From positions 1,674,001 to 1,738,000 of the forward strand of contig NZ_MAYG01000001.1 of the NCBI RefSeq assembly GCF_001684965.1: a stretch of DNA of 64,000 nt, in the 5' to 3' direction. The notes beneath the pieces were generated by a model that was given only the letters and a program-made list of their open reading frames with translations, did not search any database and was not told the DNA's origin. The position numbers and the translations under genes are program-made. The stretch's first letter is position 1, and each line of letters starts with the position of its first letter. Shown here piece after piece: positions 10,001-18,616 of this stretch. The DNA is from Chryseobacterium arthrosphaerae. GTDB lineage: Bacteria; Bacteroidota; Bacteroidia; Flavobacteriales; Weeksellaceae.

Positions 10001-11372
10001 TAACGTTATCATCATTATCTTTTTTATAAATATTCAGATTAAAAATCCACTGCCAGATTCTAAATTCCTGATAATAAGGATTGGACTTCGGAATGGCTTT
10101 TAAAAATTGTGTATGTTCTATTCCATTTTCATCTTTATACTTTCTGAATTCCAAAGTACAGTTGGAGATAGATGATTTCTGACTTTTCAAAGGTCTTTGG
10201 TAAAAAATAATATCCTCCATAAAAAGATGAACAAAATCTTTTTTGCTTAAAGTCAATTGATGAGCTTCATTATTCCTGTATAATTCCCGGATACAATCGT
10301 TATAGAGATCGTTACTCTCCAATTCACGGTGGAATTCTTTCTGTTTTTCTAAAATCCGCTTAAGTTCTTCTTTATAAAACTTCCTTTCTATGGTGCGAAC
10401 GAGTTTCCCTTTGATTTTCTGTTTAGGGTTTTGAAGAAGCGTTTCGTAAATATAGTTCCCTACAGTTTTTCGGGATCTGTCTATCTCCTGCTCTGTTTTT
10501 GTTTTTACAAGCGTCCAGTCATTTTCACCAGGAGCACGGAAACTTCTTTTCTCATTTCCTTCTTTATCAGTTTTGACGCTTCCATCATCATTTAAATCAG
10601 TAGTAACAATAAAGTCTCTTATTTTATCTTTCCAATCCAGCAAAGATGTTTTGCTGGATCGTCTGTAAATCCAACCATTTTCCAAGACCAAAGAATACCA
10701 AATATCCGATTTTCCTTTTTGAGGTTCGTCTGCCAAAACATCTATAATTTTTAAAGAATAAAACTCTATCAGTTTATTAGGGTTCTCTTCCTCTTCTTCA
10801 CCACGCAGTTGATAATATCCACGTTTTTGGTTAAAGTTTAAAAGAATCCAGACCAATTCTTCTTTTTCTATTTTTTGTGAGAGTGCCTTTTTGCGGAGAT
10901 AATAAATTGTCCAGTCATAAGGAACTTTTAAATCCTGCCCATGTGCCTTAAAATCTTCCAGCATCTCATTGAAAGAAGTTTGAAATAAAAATGAAAATTT
11001 TCCATCAATATTTTTCCATGCAAGTTTCGGTTCGGTTTCAACTTTAAACTTTCCGAATCGTTTGTCAAAATCAATTTGCGAAGCATAATGTTCCGGAAGG
11101 AAGTTCAATACGTTTAAAACTCTGTGAAGTCTTTCTCTTCTTAATAAAAATCTTTCACGAAGTCTTCTTGTTGCTCTGTAATCAGTTCTTGCAGCAGTTT
11201 GTGAAACAGAATTCCCTTTTCCGAATTCTCCTAAAATATCCTGTGACATTGGAATAATACGGCTTCCCATCCCAAGGATTTCACCATACTTATTTTCAAA
11301 GTTTTGCTTTATCAATGCCCAGCCAATAGAATTCGTTCCCAAGTCTAATCCAAGTATAGTTTTAATCATCAT
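7050..11372 (-). CDS. cas9: CRISPR effector endonuclease Cas9 (II-C)
   Basis: A 1440-residue protein, in the size range of large Bacteroidota II-C Cas9. RuvC-I: LGLDLGTNSIGWAL with D10. An arginine-rich bridge helix follows at about 66-85 (RRLRERFLLRRERLHRVL). RuvC-II: IHIELGREM with E738. HNH: EYEIEHIIPQSRYFDDSFSN with H860. RuvC-III: HHALDALVIAC with D1060. All expected catalytic residues are present, so an active RNA-guided double-strand nuclease is likely. The C-terminal part should hold the PAM-interacting domain; its PAM cannot be read from sequence. Two adjacent start codons (MM) exist and the second may be used. It is the first gene of the cas operon, diverging from the tracrRNA. Confidence 0.97.
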   Translation of the reverse strand: MMIKTILGLDLGTNSIGWALIKQNFENKYGEILGMGSRIIPMSQDILGEFGKGNSVSQTAARTDYRATRRLRERFLLRRERLHRVLNVLNFLPEHYASQIDFDKRFGKFKVETEPKLAWKNIDGKFSFLFQTSFNEMLEDFKAHGQDLKVPYDWTIYYLRKKALSQKIEKEELVWILLNFNQKRGYYQLRGEEEEENPNKLIEFYSLKIIDVLADEPQKGKSDIWYSLVLENGWIYRRSSKTSLLDWKDKIRDFIVTTDLNDDGSVKTDKEGNEKRSFRAPGENDWTLVKTKTEQEIDRSRKTVGNYIYETLLQNPKQKIKGKLVRTIERKFYKEELKRILEKQKEFHRELESNDLYNDCIRELYRNNEAHQLTLSKKDFVHLFMEDIIFYQRPLKSQKSSISNCTLEFRKYKDENGIEHTQFLKAIPKSNPYYQEFRIWQWIFNLNIYKKDNDDNVTKEFLNTTRDFENLFEFLNNRKEIEQKPLLKFLLEQKEFKGKLLNAETEKFRWNYVEDKKYPCNETRTMISERLKKVENISDDFLTREMEQKIWHIIYSVNDKTEYEKALKSFAEKNNLDENSLFEAFKKLPPFKSEYGSFSEKAIKKLLPLMRLGKYWSYAKIDLYSKNRIQKIITGEFDENIKDRVREKAIRLTAENDFQGLQLWLAQYIVYGRHSEASMIGKWNSADDLEEFLKEFKQHSLRNPIVEQVITETLRIVKDIWLKYGNGAKDFFNEIHIELGREMKQTKDERANATKTITENENTNLRIKALLAEMMNDHSVENVRPYSPMQQEILKIYEDGILKSDIEIDDDILKISKTAQPSSSDLKRYKLWLEQKYKSPYTGQIIPLNKLFTPEYEIEHIIPQSRYFDDSFSNKIICESAVNKLKDNYIGLGFIKQFGGTIIECGFGKRVKVFEVGEYEEFVKKHYANNRGKRNKLLLEEIPEKMIERQMNDTRHISKYISGILSHIVRVEDGTDEGVNSKNVIPGNGKITTQLRQDWGLNDVWNELILPRFERMNQLTNSTDFTSWNENHQKYLPTVPVEFSKGFSKKRIDHRHHALDALVIACATKDHVNLLNNQSAKSATKRYDLKKKLMKFEKTVYKDPQTEKRIEREVPKHFLKPWETFTVDAKNRLETIIVSFKQNLRVINKATNYYEKYVEKDGVMMKERVEQTGTNWAIRKPMHKETVSGKIDLPWVKVPKGKILTATRKSLDTSFDLKAIASITDTGIQKILKNYLEFKESPELAFSPEGIEDMNKNIEKYNGGRPHQPISKVRVFELGSKFQVGQTGNKKDKYVEAAKGTNLFFAIYEDKKGKRSYETIPLNEVIERQKQGLSVVDLKNVNDFFLCPNDLVYIPSGDEFENRGSIEIENITKEKSERFYKVVSFSGSQIFFVRHDIAVSIVNKGEFSTLNKMERAIDGSMVKEICIKLKIDRLGDVLKA

Positions 11373-11460
11373 TATTAATTTTTAGATACCACATAAAAAT
11401 AGAAATAAAAAAATTATTAAAATTGAGGTTTCCCGTAAATCAACTTAAGAGTTTTTCATC

Positions 11461-11468
11461 TATATTTG
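11461..11468 (+). promoter_or_regulatory. -7 promoter element of tracrRNA
   Basis: TATATTTG matches TAnnTTTG and would place the start at about 11473-11475, exactly at the start of the anti-repeat. No convincing -33 TTG was seen at the right spacing. Confidence 0.6.
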
Positions 11469-11472
11469 TATC

Positions 11473-11550
11473 AATAATTTTGAAAAGCAATTCACAATAA
11501 GGATTATTCCGTTGTGAAAACATTCAAGGCGGGGCAACTCGCCTTTTTTC
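11473..11550 (+). ncRNA. tracrRNA of the II-C system
   Basis: Bases 11473-11497 (ending GAAAAGCAATTCACAA) are complementary to the first 25 bases of the CRISPR repeat apart from a small shift in the middle, so they form the anti-repeat. They are followed by a nexus-like hairpin around AAGGATTATTCCGTT, then GTGAAAAC, and a terminator hairpin AAGGCG / CGCCTT (11526-11531 with 11540-11545) running into a T-run at 11544-11549. The predicted length is about 75-78 nt. It lies about 100 bases upstream of cas9 on the opposite strand. The RNA guides RNase III processing of crRNA and binds Cas9. Confidence 0.92.
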
Positions 11551-11587
11551 GTTTTAAAACCCTATTTTAGCTATTCGAAAACAAACA

Positions 11588-13711
11588 ATGACGACCGTAG
11601 CATTTATACAGAAGCAGCTCAATATTTCTGAGAAGAGCATCAACAATACTTTACAATTACTGGCAGAAGACTGCACCATTCCTTTTATTGCCCGTTACCG
11701 GAAGGATAAAACCGGCAACCTTGATGAAACCCAGATTGAGCAGATTGCCAGGATCAGCAGGCAGTTTGAAGAGATCATCAAAAGAAAGGAATCTATTCTC
11801 AAGTCTATAGAAGAACAGGATGCTTTGACTCCTGAACTCAGACAGAGGATTGAAGACAGTTTTGACCTTCAGGAACTGGAAGATCTATACCTGCCTTTTA
11901 AAAAACGCAAGAAAACCAAGGCTGATGCCGCTAAAGAAAAAGGACTGGAACCTTTAGCCAAGATCATCATGAGCCAGAAGAATAATGATGTTCTATTGTT
12001 GGCGTCGAAATACGTAAACAATGAGGTAGGATCTGAGGAAGAGGCTCTTCAGGGAGCCAGGGATATCATGGCAGAATGGATCAATGAAAATATGTATGTG
12101 CGTAAAAACCTTCGCCGTATATTCCAGCGTAAGGCTGTAGTGACTTCTAAAGTAGTGAAAGCCAGAAAAGATGAGGAAGAAGCCCAAAAGTTCGCCCAGT
12201 ATTTTGAATGGGAAGAGAACCTCAGCAGAACACCTTCACACAGGCTTCTCGCTATGTTGAGAGCAGAATCTGAAGGGTTTGTGAAAACCCATGTAGGAAT
12301 TGATAAGGAAGAAGCGATTGACTTCATAGAAAAAGCCATCATTAAATCGGATAATGAAAGCGCAGAGCACATCGCCCTGGCCATTAAAGACAGTTATAAA
12401 AGACTTCTGGAGCCCGCCATTTCCAATGAGGCCCTGCAGGAAGCTAAGGAAAAAGCGGACCGGAAAGCTATTGAGATCTTCTCTGAAAACCTGAGCCAGC
12501 TGCTTTTAGCCCCGCCTTTGGGAGAAAAAAGGATCCTTGCGATAGATCCGGGATACAGAAGCGGCTGTAAAGTGGTTTGCCTGGACGAGAAAGGCGACCT
12601 GCTGCACAACGAAACCCTCTACCCTCACGCCCCCCAGAATGAAAGCGGAATGGCGATGAAAAAGATCCGTTCTATGGTAAACGCCTATAATATTGAAGCC
12701 ATCTCTATCGGAAACGGAACAGCGAGCCGTGAAACGGAGTTTTTTATTAAAAAGATTGCTTTTGACAAGCCGTTACAGGTTTTTGTGGTTTCTGAAGCCG
12801 GAGCCTCTGTATATTCCGCAAGCAAGATTGCAAGGGAGGAGTTTCCGACGTATGACGTGACTGTACGTGGAGCGGTTTCGATCGGAAGGAGACTTTCTGA
12901 TCCGTTGGCAGAACTGGTAAAGATTGATCCGAAATCTATCGGCGTGGGGCAATACCAGCATGATGTAGACCAGACGCAATTGAAAAACGAGCTTGATGCT
13001 ACGGTGATGAAATGTGTGAACTCAGTGGGCATCAATGTAAATACAGCGAGTAAATCTTTGTTGAGCTATGTTTCCGGAATCGGAGAGAAAATGGCTGAAA
13101 ATATCGTTAATTACCGGGCTGAAAACGGGGCTTTTGAAGACAGGAAGCAGTTGAAGAAAGTACCAAGGCTTGGAGAAAAAGCCTTCCAGCAGGCGGCAGC
13201 TTTTGTAAGGATCTCCAATGGCAAAAATCCACTGGATAATTCTGCAGTGCACCCCGAAGCTTACGGAATTATAGAAAAAATGGCTAAAGACCTGGGCATT
13301 AAAACAAATGAACTGATCGCCAATAAAGAAAAAATAGCTCTGGTAAAACCTGAATCGTATATCACGGAGGAAATCGGAATCCTGGGGATCAGAGATATCC
13401 TTAAAGAGCTTGAAAAGCCTGGTCTGGATCCTAGAAAAGCGGCTAAAGTTTTTGAGTTTGACCCTAATGTAAAAAGCATTAAAGATCTCAAAGCAGGGAT
13501 GATCCTTCCGGGAATCGTCAACAATATTACCGCATTCGGATGTTTTGTAGACCTGGGCATCAAAGAAAGCGGGCTTGTACACATCTCCCAACTGAAAGAC
13601 GGCTTTGTATCTGATGTGAATGAAGTGGTAAAACTTCACCAGCACGTAAGGGTAAAAGTAACGGAAGTAGATGAAGCGAGAAAAAGGGTTCAGCTGAGTA
13701 TGATTTTATAG
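11588..13711 (+). CDS. tex: Tex family RNA-binding transcription accessory protein
   Basis: A 707-residue protein. It has the N-terminal Tex-N region (FIARYRKDKTGNLDE at about 36-50 is typical), a YqgF-like RNase H fold starting ILAIDPGYRSGCKVV (about 318), helix-hairpin-helix motifs (LLSYVSGIGEKMAENIV, then LKKVPRLGEKAFQQAAAF), and a C-terminal S1 domain (LKAGMILPGIVNNITAFGCF to RVQLSM). Tex binds nucleic acid and acts with transcription elongation complexes. Its length is normal for the family and it appears intact. It starts 33 bases after the tracrRNA terminator and seems to be its own unit. Confidence 0.95.
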   Translation: MTTVAFIQKQLNISEKSINNTLQLLAEDCTIPFIARYRKDKTGNLDETQIEQIARISRQFEEIIKRKESILKSIEEQDALTPELRQRIEDSFDLQELEDLYLPFKKRKKTKADAAKEKGLEPLAKIIMSQKNNDVLLLASKYVNNEVGSEEEALQGARDIMAEWINENMYVRKNLRRIFQRKAVVTSKVVKARKDEEEAQKFAQYFEWEENLSRTPSHRLLAMLRAESEGFVKTHVGIDKEEAIDFIEKAIIKSDNESAEHIALAIKDSYKRLLEPAISNEALQEAKEKADRKAIEIFSENLSQLLLAPPLGEKRILAIDPGYRSGCKVVCLDEKGDLLHNETLYPHAPQNESGMAMKKIRSMVNAYNIEAISIGNGTASRETEFFIKKIAFDKPLQVFVVSEAGASVYSASKIAREEFPTYDVTVRGAVSIGRRLSDPLAELVKIDPKSIGVGQYQHDVDQTQLKNELDATVMKCVNSVGINVNTASKSLLSYVSGIGEKMAENIVNYRAENGAFEDRKQLKKVPRLGEKAFQQAAAFVRISNGKNPLDNSAVHPEAYGIIEKMAKDLGIKTNELIANKEKIALVKPESYITEEIGILGIRDILKELEKPGLDPRKAAKVFEFDPNVKSIKDLKAGMILPGIVNNITAFGCFVDLGIKESGLVHISQLKDGFVSDVNEVVKLHQHVRVKVTEVDEARKRVQLSMIL

Positions 13712-13839
13712 TGACGGAGCGGGAAGCCGGAAACTGGAAGAGAGAAGTACTTTTTTAAGTCATCAATAACAGCTTTCTGACTTTTCATTTTGTTTTGATC
13801 AGTTTTATTCATGATCAAATATAAAAAGCAGACAGTGAC

Positions 13840-13893
13840 TTCCGCCTCCCGCCTATCGCTTACTGCCTCCTGCCTCCTGCTTACTGCCTAATT
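13840..13893. repeat. Short pyrimidine-rich tandem motif
   Basis: Repeated units of the type CTGCCTCCTGC / CTTACTGCC lie between tex and the HAD gene (for example TGCCTCCTGCCTCCTGCTTA). They look like slippage-prone intergenic sequence; no function is suggested. Confidence 0.45.
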
Positions 13894-13908
13894 AACCAAC
13901 ACTATTAA

Positions 13909-14553
<645 letters not shown>

Positions 14554-14583
14554 CCTTTTGGTAGCAGGAATATTTTTTAACTG

Positions 14584-14622
14584 AAAACTCCAATACTGTT
14601 TAATAAACAGTATTGGAGTTTT
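14584..14622 (+). terminator. Strong terminator after HAD gene
   Basis: A perfect 18-bp stem (14584-14601 with 14605-14622) with a 3-base loop, core CTCCAATACTG / CAGTATTGGAG, ending in a T-run. It may also stop the convergent minus-strand operon. Confidence 0.9.
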
Positions 14623-14662
14623 TGCTTTTGCCGGTGCAAGCGTATCGTTTGCCTCGGTTATT

Positions 14663-15673
14663 TTATTTACATCTTTCAATAATACGGTCTTTCTTTCCTT
14701 CAATAATAAATGGGTTTTCCGGAATTTCTACTGTTTTTATCCTTGAATCATAAAACCCTGTCCAATGTACTGAAATTTTATCTTCAGAGACCGGCTCTAT
14801 TCTCAGAACCGGCTTTTCTAAGGAAATGGATTTCCAGTCTAATGTTTTGTTTAAACGTGTAATTGCTGCCAGGGAATTGAAAAAAATATCATTATTCTTA
14901 ATAGCCATCACCAATCTTACATAGCCATCATGGGTCATTAAGTCCAGATATGCATTTTCAGCATCCAGGATTATCAGCCCTGTTTCAGATTTACAATCAT
15001 TTTTATATATCCCTTCAACAATAACCGTGTCCTCTTTGTTGTCATATTTCCTGTCGTTAAATAATGATAAAAATCTCACATTATGCTCTTTAGCATAATC
15101 ATATGCAGAAATATTTTCGAAATTCTTTTCAAAAGGATCTGCTCCTGAATCAATCAATAATTTAAAAATATCAGATTGCTCATTGATGATGGCTACCAGA
15201 AGCGGAACAAATTTTTTATTTCCTTCAATATCATTTACCGCATTTATTTTTGTGCCTGAATGTATTAATGTTCTGACAGTACTTATTTTACCGGATTGTA
15301 TAGCGGCAATCATTAAGGTATAGCCTTCATCATTTATCATCGGATTAACATTGGCCTTATTTTTAATAATGAGTTTAATCATTTCCCCGTTTCCAGCCAC
15401 TACAGCAACATATAACGCTCCATACGCATTGAAATCATCTTCTCCTGCTGTTTCAATATCGGCTCCATTTTGTAAAAGCTGTTGAACTCTTTTTAAATTA
15501 TTTGATTTTACGGCTAAACCAAGTTCATTATATTTCAGATTACAGCCAGAAAGATTACCGGCTTTTGAAGAGAATAAAGAATTTTCATGAATAAGGGGTT
15601 CTTTCTCTGCTTTTTTACTGTTCCCACTGCATGAAAACATCAGGAGAATACATATCAGGTATAATTTCATCAT
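14663..15673 (-). CDS. Ankyrin-repeat lipoprotein, candidate immunity protein
   Basis: A 336-residue lipoprotein with signal peptide MMKLYLICILLMFSC (lipobox ending at C15). Residues about 48-200 form four to five ankyrin repeats (LLQNGADIETAGEDDFNAY, LIIKNKANVNP, LIHSGTKINA, LLIDSGADPF). The C-terminal half is an unrecognised beta-rich domain. Its ATG overlaps the stop of the preceding effector gene by one base, so the two are co-translated. Ankyrin and other repeat proteins are frequent immunity partners of polymorphic toxins. A lipid-anchored periplasmic copy next to a peptidoglycan-degrading effector fits that role, but this is inference from context. No surface-export signal rich in acidic residues follows the cysteine. 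Confidence 0.7.
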   Translation of the reverse strand: MMKLYLICILLMFSCSGNSKKAEKEPLIHENSLFSSKAGNLSGCNLKYNELGLAVKSNNLKRVQQLLQNGADIETAGEDDFNAYGALYVAVVAGNGEMIKLIIKNKANVNPMINDEGYTLMIAAIQSGKISTVRTLIHSGTKINAVNDIEGNKKFVPLLVAIINEQSDIFKLLIDSGADPFEKNFENISAYDYAKEHNVRFLSLFNDRKYDNKEDTVIVEGIYKNDCKSETGLIILDAENAYLDLMTHDGYVRLVMAIKNNDIFFNSLAAITRLNKTLDWKSISLEKPVLRIEPVSEDKISVHWTGFYDSRIKTVEIPENPFIIEGKKDRIIERCK

Positions 15674-18066
15674 TACTGTTGAATTTCTATGTGAATTGCA
15701 GGTTCTCCATTATCGTAATTTATTTTTCCTTTAGTTCCAACACTTACTATAGGATGAATGATCTTTATCACCGAAATATCTTTTGCCAAATCCAATATAA
15801 ATTGCTGATAATTAACTAATCCGTTGGTATAGGAAACATCCAGAATGTTTAATTTTGCATATTCTGATTCTGCAACACAGTGCAATGACACTCTTTTACC
15901 CTGTCTGGATAGCTCATTGATTTTCTCAACCATTGCATTAATCGTTCTCTCTTTTCCTTGATTTTTCATTAAATTATAAACATTTAGTACTTGTCTCCCG
16001 GGAGAAGCATACTTAATATGTCTTCCGTTACTTTCATTATTATACATTGCTTCCGCTTGTTTTCTCGGAGATCTTATAGTACTTGTTATGATTATCTTTT
16101 TATTTCCAGATGACCTGGCTGCCTTTTTCAGAATATTTTTTGTCTTCTCAGAAACAATTTTTTGTCTTTCAACTTCAATATTTTTATCAAAAATGATCAT
16201 AATATCATCAGATTTATCTTGTTCCGTTTTTAGAATGGTATCACAGCAATGGATTCCAAAGTATCTTTTTAAGAATCCTTTTTTTAAATGCAGGTTACTG
16301 CTATCAGACAGTTCTTGATGTAAAAATGCTTTATATTTTGTTTTAATTTTTTCTCTGCTCTCCTCTCTTTGGCCATAACCTGCGCCTGGAAGACTTGCCC
16401 ATTCTTTACTGCACTTATCAATAGCCCCGTCAATATCATTAGAATTAATATTTTCAAATGCTTTTTTCTTTTTAATAATAAGATAAGCACAATAAATATC
16501 CTGGCTTTCTTTAGAGAAATCACTGACATTATTATCAATTCTCCACTTTGCAAAAGCTTCACTATTCCAATTTGTTTTAGTAATCTGATAAGCCCCTGCT
16601 GCCGTAGAATCATATTTTTCAATATAAACTTTAGGATGTGTGCTCATGTCTTTTCCATGATCTTTAAAACTGCTTCCTCCAACTATTCTGGTATAACCGG
16701 CTTCATCTTCAGTACCTTCACCAATCCTTATCATTCTCATAAAAGCTCTCAGTCTGGCTTCACATTCACATATCTTTGCTTTTTCAATACGTTCTTGTTT
16801 TTTCTCTTTAATAATCACTACAGAATCATTATCCTCCACTTTCACAGGTTCAGCATCCGGATTTACCGGAATTACCCAGGAAGTGACGGAGGTATTGAGA
16901 TGCTCCACTTCTATGAAGTACTCCTGTGAAGATCCTTCGCCCCATTCATTCCCTTTGGCATACATCTTTCTGGTAAGCGGGATTCCATTGATAAAATTAT
17001 ACGTATCATAGGCCAACACTACCGGGATTTCGTATAAAAGATCATTGCTGTAGCGTATCAGGTCTTCTTCCCAGATCTTTACCTTTACACTCTTCCCTTT
17101 CATATTCTGAGAGGTTATTTTAATGGAAACGATATCTCCTGTTCCGGCATTTTTCAAAGTTTTTCCTGTACCATCTGTAAACTCTGCACTCAGAATTCTT
17201 CCTTCCGGATCTGCCTGTTTCTTTGCCGCCGGGGTTTGTGGAAATTTGGCTGTATTTTCCTTCGGCTTCGGGTTATTCTGTGCTGATCCATTTCCGGATA
17301 AAGAAATTTCCTTTGATTTACGTTGATCAGACACCGGAGGGATATATCCCGGATTGGCTACATTCACATTCGGGCTGGCTTTGAGAATATGTTTTGAAAT
17401 CACTTCTGCAGTTACATAATATTCATGTGTTTTTCCTTCGTTCTTATCTCCTTTGGCAACTCCTGCATTGGCGATCTGAACTGCCAGCGTATAAGCAGGA
17501 AGCAGGAAGACCACCCTGGCAACTCCTTCATGATCTACCTCACCGGTAAGAGGAATTCTATTGATCTTATTCATCATATTCACGACAGGATCGTGCCCTT
17601 TACCTGTTGCATCGTCTTCCCAAAGGGTAAAAGCAACCTTTTGCCCGAACATCCCGACACAATAGGCTTTGACAATTATCGTATCGGTATAATGCATGAG
17701 CTTTCCCTTTGGAATCCTTTTAGAATGAATATCCAGCAATTCCACATGGGTTATTCCGGGATTCTCAGCAGGCTGAGGTTTTATATACAGATCTCCTTTG
17801 TCTTTCCCTCTGATCACTTCAATTTTAAGGGCTTTATATTGGAGGCTTTTATCTGTAAATTTATAGGTCACCAGTGTCCCTTCCTTCAGATTTCCATTGG
17901 TTATGCGCCACCCTTTCCTATCCTGGACATGAATATTCCATTCTATCTTCGTAAGTGGAAAAGCAACGGGATTCAGCAGTGTAAAGGGATCGGATAAAGA
18001 AAGCGAATACATTTCCGTTTCTCCCACTGTAGGCCTGGTGTTTCCTGTAATAGTCAATTTTGCCAT
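15673..18066 (-). CDS. Peptidoglycan-targeting effector (lambda-lysozyme-like + M15-like)
   Basis: A 797-residue protein without a signal peptide. The N-terminal half (1-430) holds related beta-domains with matching blocks (KVAFTLWEDD with IPLTGEVDHEG, and VKVKIWEEDL with GIPLTRKMYAKG), likely carrier or spike-binding modules. At about 450-585 comes a lysozyme domain close in pattern to phage lambda endolysin R: RIGEGTEDEAGYTRIVGG, DSTAAGAYQITKTNW, FSKESQD and CSKEWASLPGAGYGQ, with the catalytic glutamate in GEGT. The last 170 residues read as an M15-like zinc peptidase (TSTIRSPRKQAEAMY, VSLHC, NILDVS, EPAIHIEI), a more tentative call because the histidine-aspartate spacing is longer than usual. 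It lies directly after the DUF4280 spike gene, so delivery by a contractile injection machine is likely. Confidence 0.85.
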   Translation of the reverse strand: MAKLTITGNTRPTVGETEMYSLSLSDPFTLLNPVAFPLTKIEWNIHVQDRKGWRITNGNLKEGTLVTYKFTDKSLQYKALKIEVIRGKDKGDLYIKPQPAENPGITHVELLDIHSKRIPKGKLMHYTDTIIVKAYCVGMFGQKVAFTLWEDDATGKGHDPVVNMMNKINRIPLTGEVDHEGVARVVFLLPAYTLAVQIANAGVAKGDKNEGKTHEYYVTAEVISKHILKASPNVNVANPGYIPPVSDQRKSKEISLSGNGSAQNNPKPKENTAKFPQTPAAKKQADPEGRILSAEFTDGTGKTLKNAGTGDIVSIKITSQNMKGKSVKVKIWEEDLIRYSNDLLYEIPVVLAYDTYNFINGIPLTRKMYAKGNEWGEGSSQEYFIEVEHLNTSVTSWVIPVNPDAEPVKVEDNDSVVIIKEKKQERIEKAKICECEARLRAFMRMIRIGEGTEDEAGYTRIVGGSSFKDHGKDMSTHPKVYIEKYDSTAAGAYQITKTNWNSEAFAKWRIDNNVSDFSKESQDIYCAYLIIKKKKAFENINSNDIDGAIDKCSKEWASLPGAGYGQREESREKIKTKYKAFLHQELSDSSNLHLKKGFLKRYFGIHCCDTILKTEQDKSDDIMIIFDKNIEVERQKIVSEKTKNILKKAARSSGNKKIIITSTIRSPRKQAEAMYNNESNGRHIKYASPGRQVLNVYNLMKNQGKERTINAMVEKINELSRQGKRVSLHCVAESEYAKLNILDVSYTNGLVNYQQFILDLAKDISVIKIIHPIVSVGTKGKINYDNGEPAIHIEIQQ

Positions 18067-18084
18067 ATCTGTTCATTTTGAAGA

Positions 18085-18588
18085 TTATTCATACACGGGA
18101 TCCGGATCTTCCAGTTCTTTCTGAAATTCTTTTAAATCTATAAACGGATTGATCATATGATAGGCCCCGGAATCAGCAAACGTTATATTCTGCCGGTTCA
18201 TAACAGACGTCTGGCCGTGTTCCTTTACGGTAATCTTTCCGCCGGTACAGCACATCAGCTCAGAAATTTCCGAAAGGCAGCTTTTACCCATCACCTTGGT
18301 CTTTTCATATGTTTTCTTCCATTTTCCGGCAGGAGCAAAAGCGCAGGGAAGATACCCGGCAGAGGTGGGTTTTAATTTACATTTTCCAAAACTTGGTCCG
18401 GGTGGATCAAACTGTACATCATCTTCTGTTACCGCAAGATAATCTGCTGTTGCGTCTTTATGATTCCAGTAATGTTTCTGATGGGATGTAACCATGAACC
18501 GGGGAAACTGATCTCCCTGGTTACAGCAGGCTTTGCCTTTCCGGACGATAAAGTGCTTGCCGTCATGGGCAGATAAACTTTCTGTCAT
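18085..18588 (-). CDS. DUF4280 PAAR-like spike protein
   Basis: A 167-residue protein matching the DUF4280 pattern: an N-terminal cysteine pair region (KACCNQGDQFPRFMVTSHQKH), TEDDVQFDPPGPSFGKCKLK, YLPCAFAPAGKWKKTYEK, MGKSCLSEISELMCCTGGKI and a terminal HGQ. DUF4280 proteins are PAAR-like tips of Bacteroidota type VI (subtype iii) and extracellular contractile injection systems and carry or recruit effectors. It lies 18 bases upstream of the effector gene and 28 bases downstream of the LysM gene. No sheath, tube or baseplate genes lie in the window, so this is an orphan effector module using an apparatus encoded elsewhere. Confidence 0.88.
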   Translation of the reverse strand: MTESLSAHDGKHFIVRKGKACCNQGDQFPRFMVTSHQKHYWNHKDATADYLAVTEDDVQFDPPGPSFGKCKLKPTSAGYLPCAFAPAGKWKKTYEKTKVMGKSCLSEISELMCCTGGKITVKEHGQTSVMNRQNITFADSGAYHMINPFIDLKEFQKELEDPDPVYE

Positions 18589-18616
18589 TATAATAGTGAT
18601 GTAAGTATGGTGGGTA

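Noticed and set aside
13022..13645. Minus-strand 207-codon frame inside tex
   Set aside because: Antisense shadow of a clear tex reading frame; its product is Phe-rich and shows no domain.
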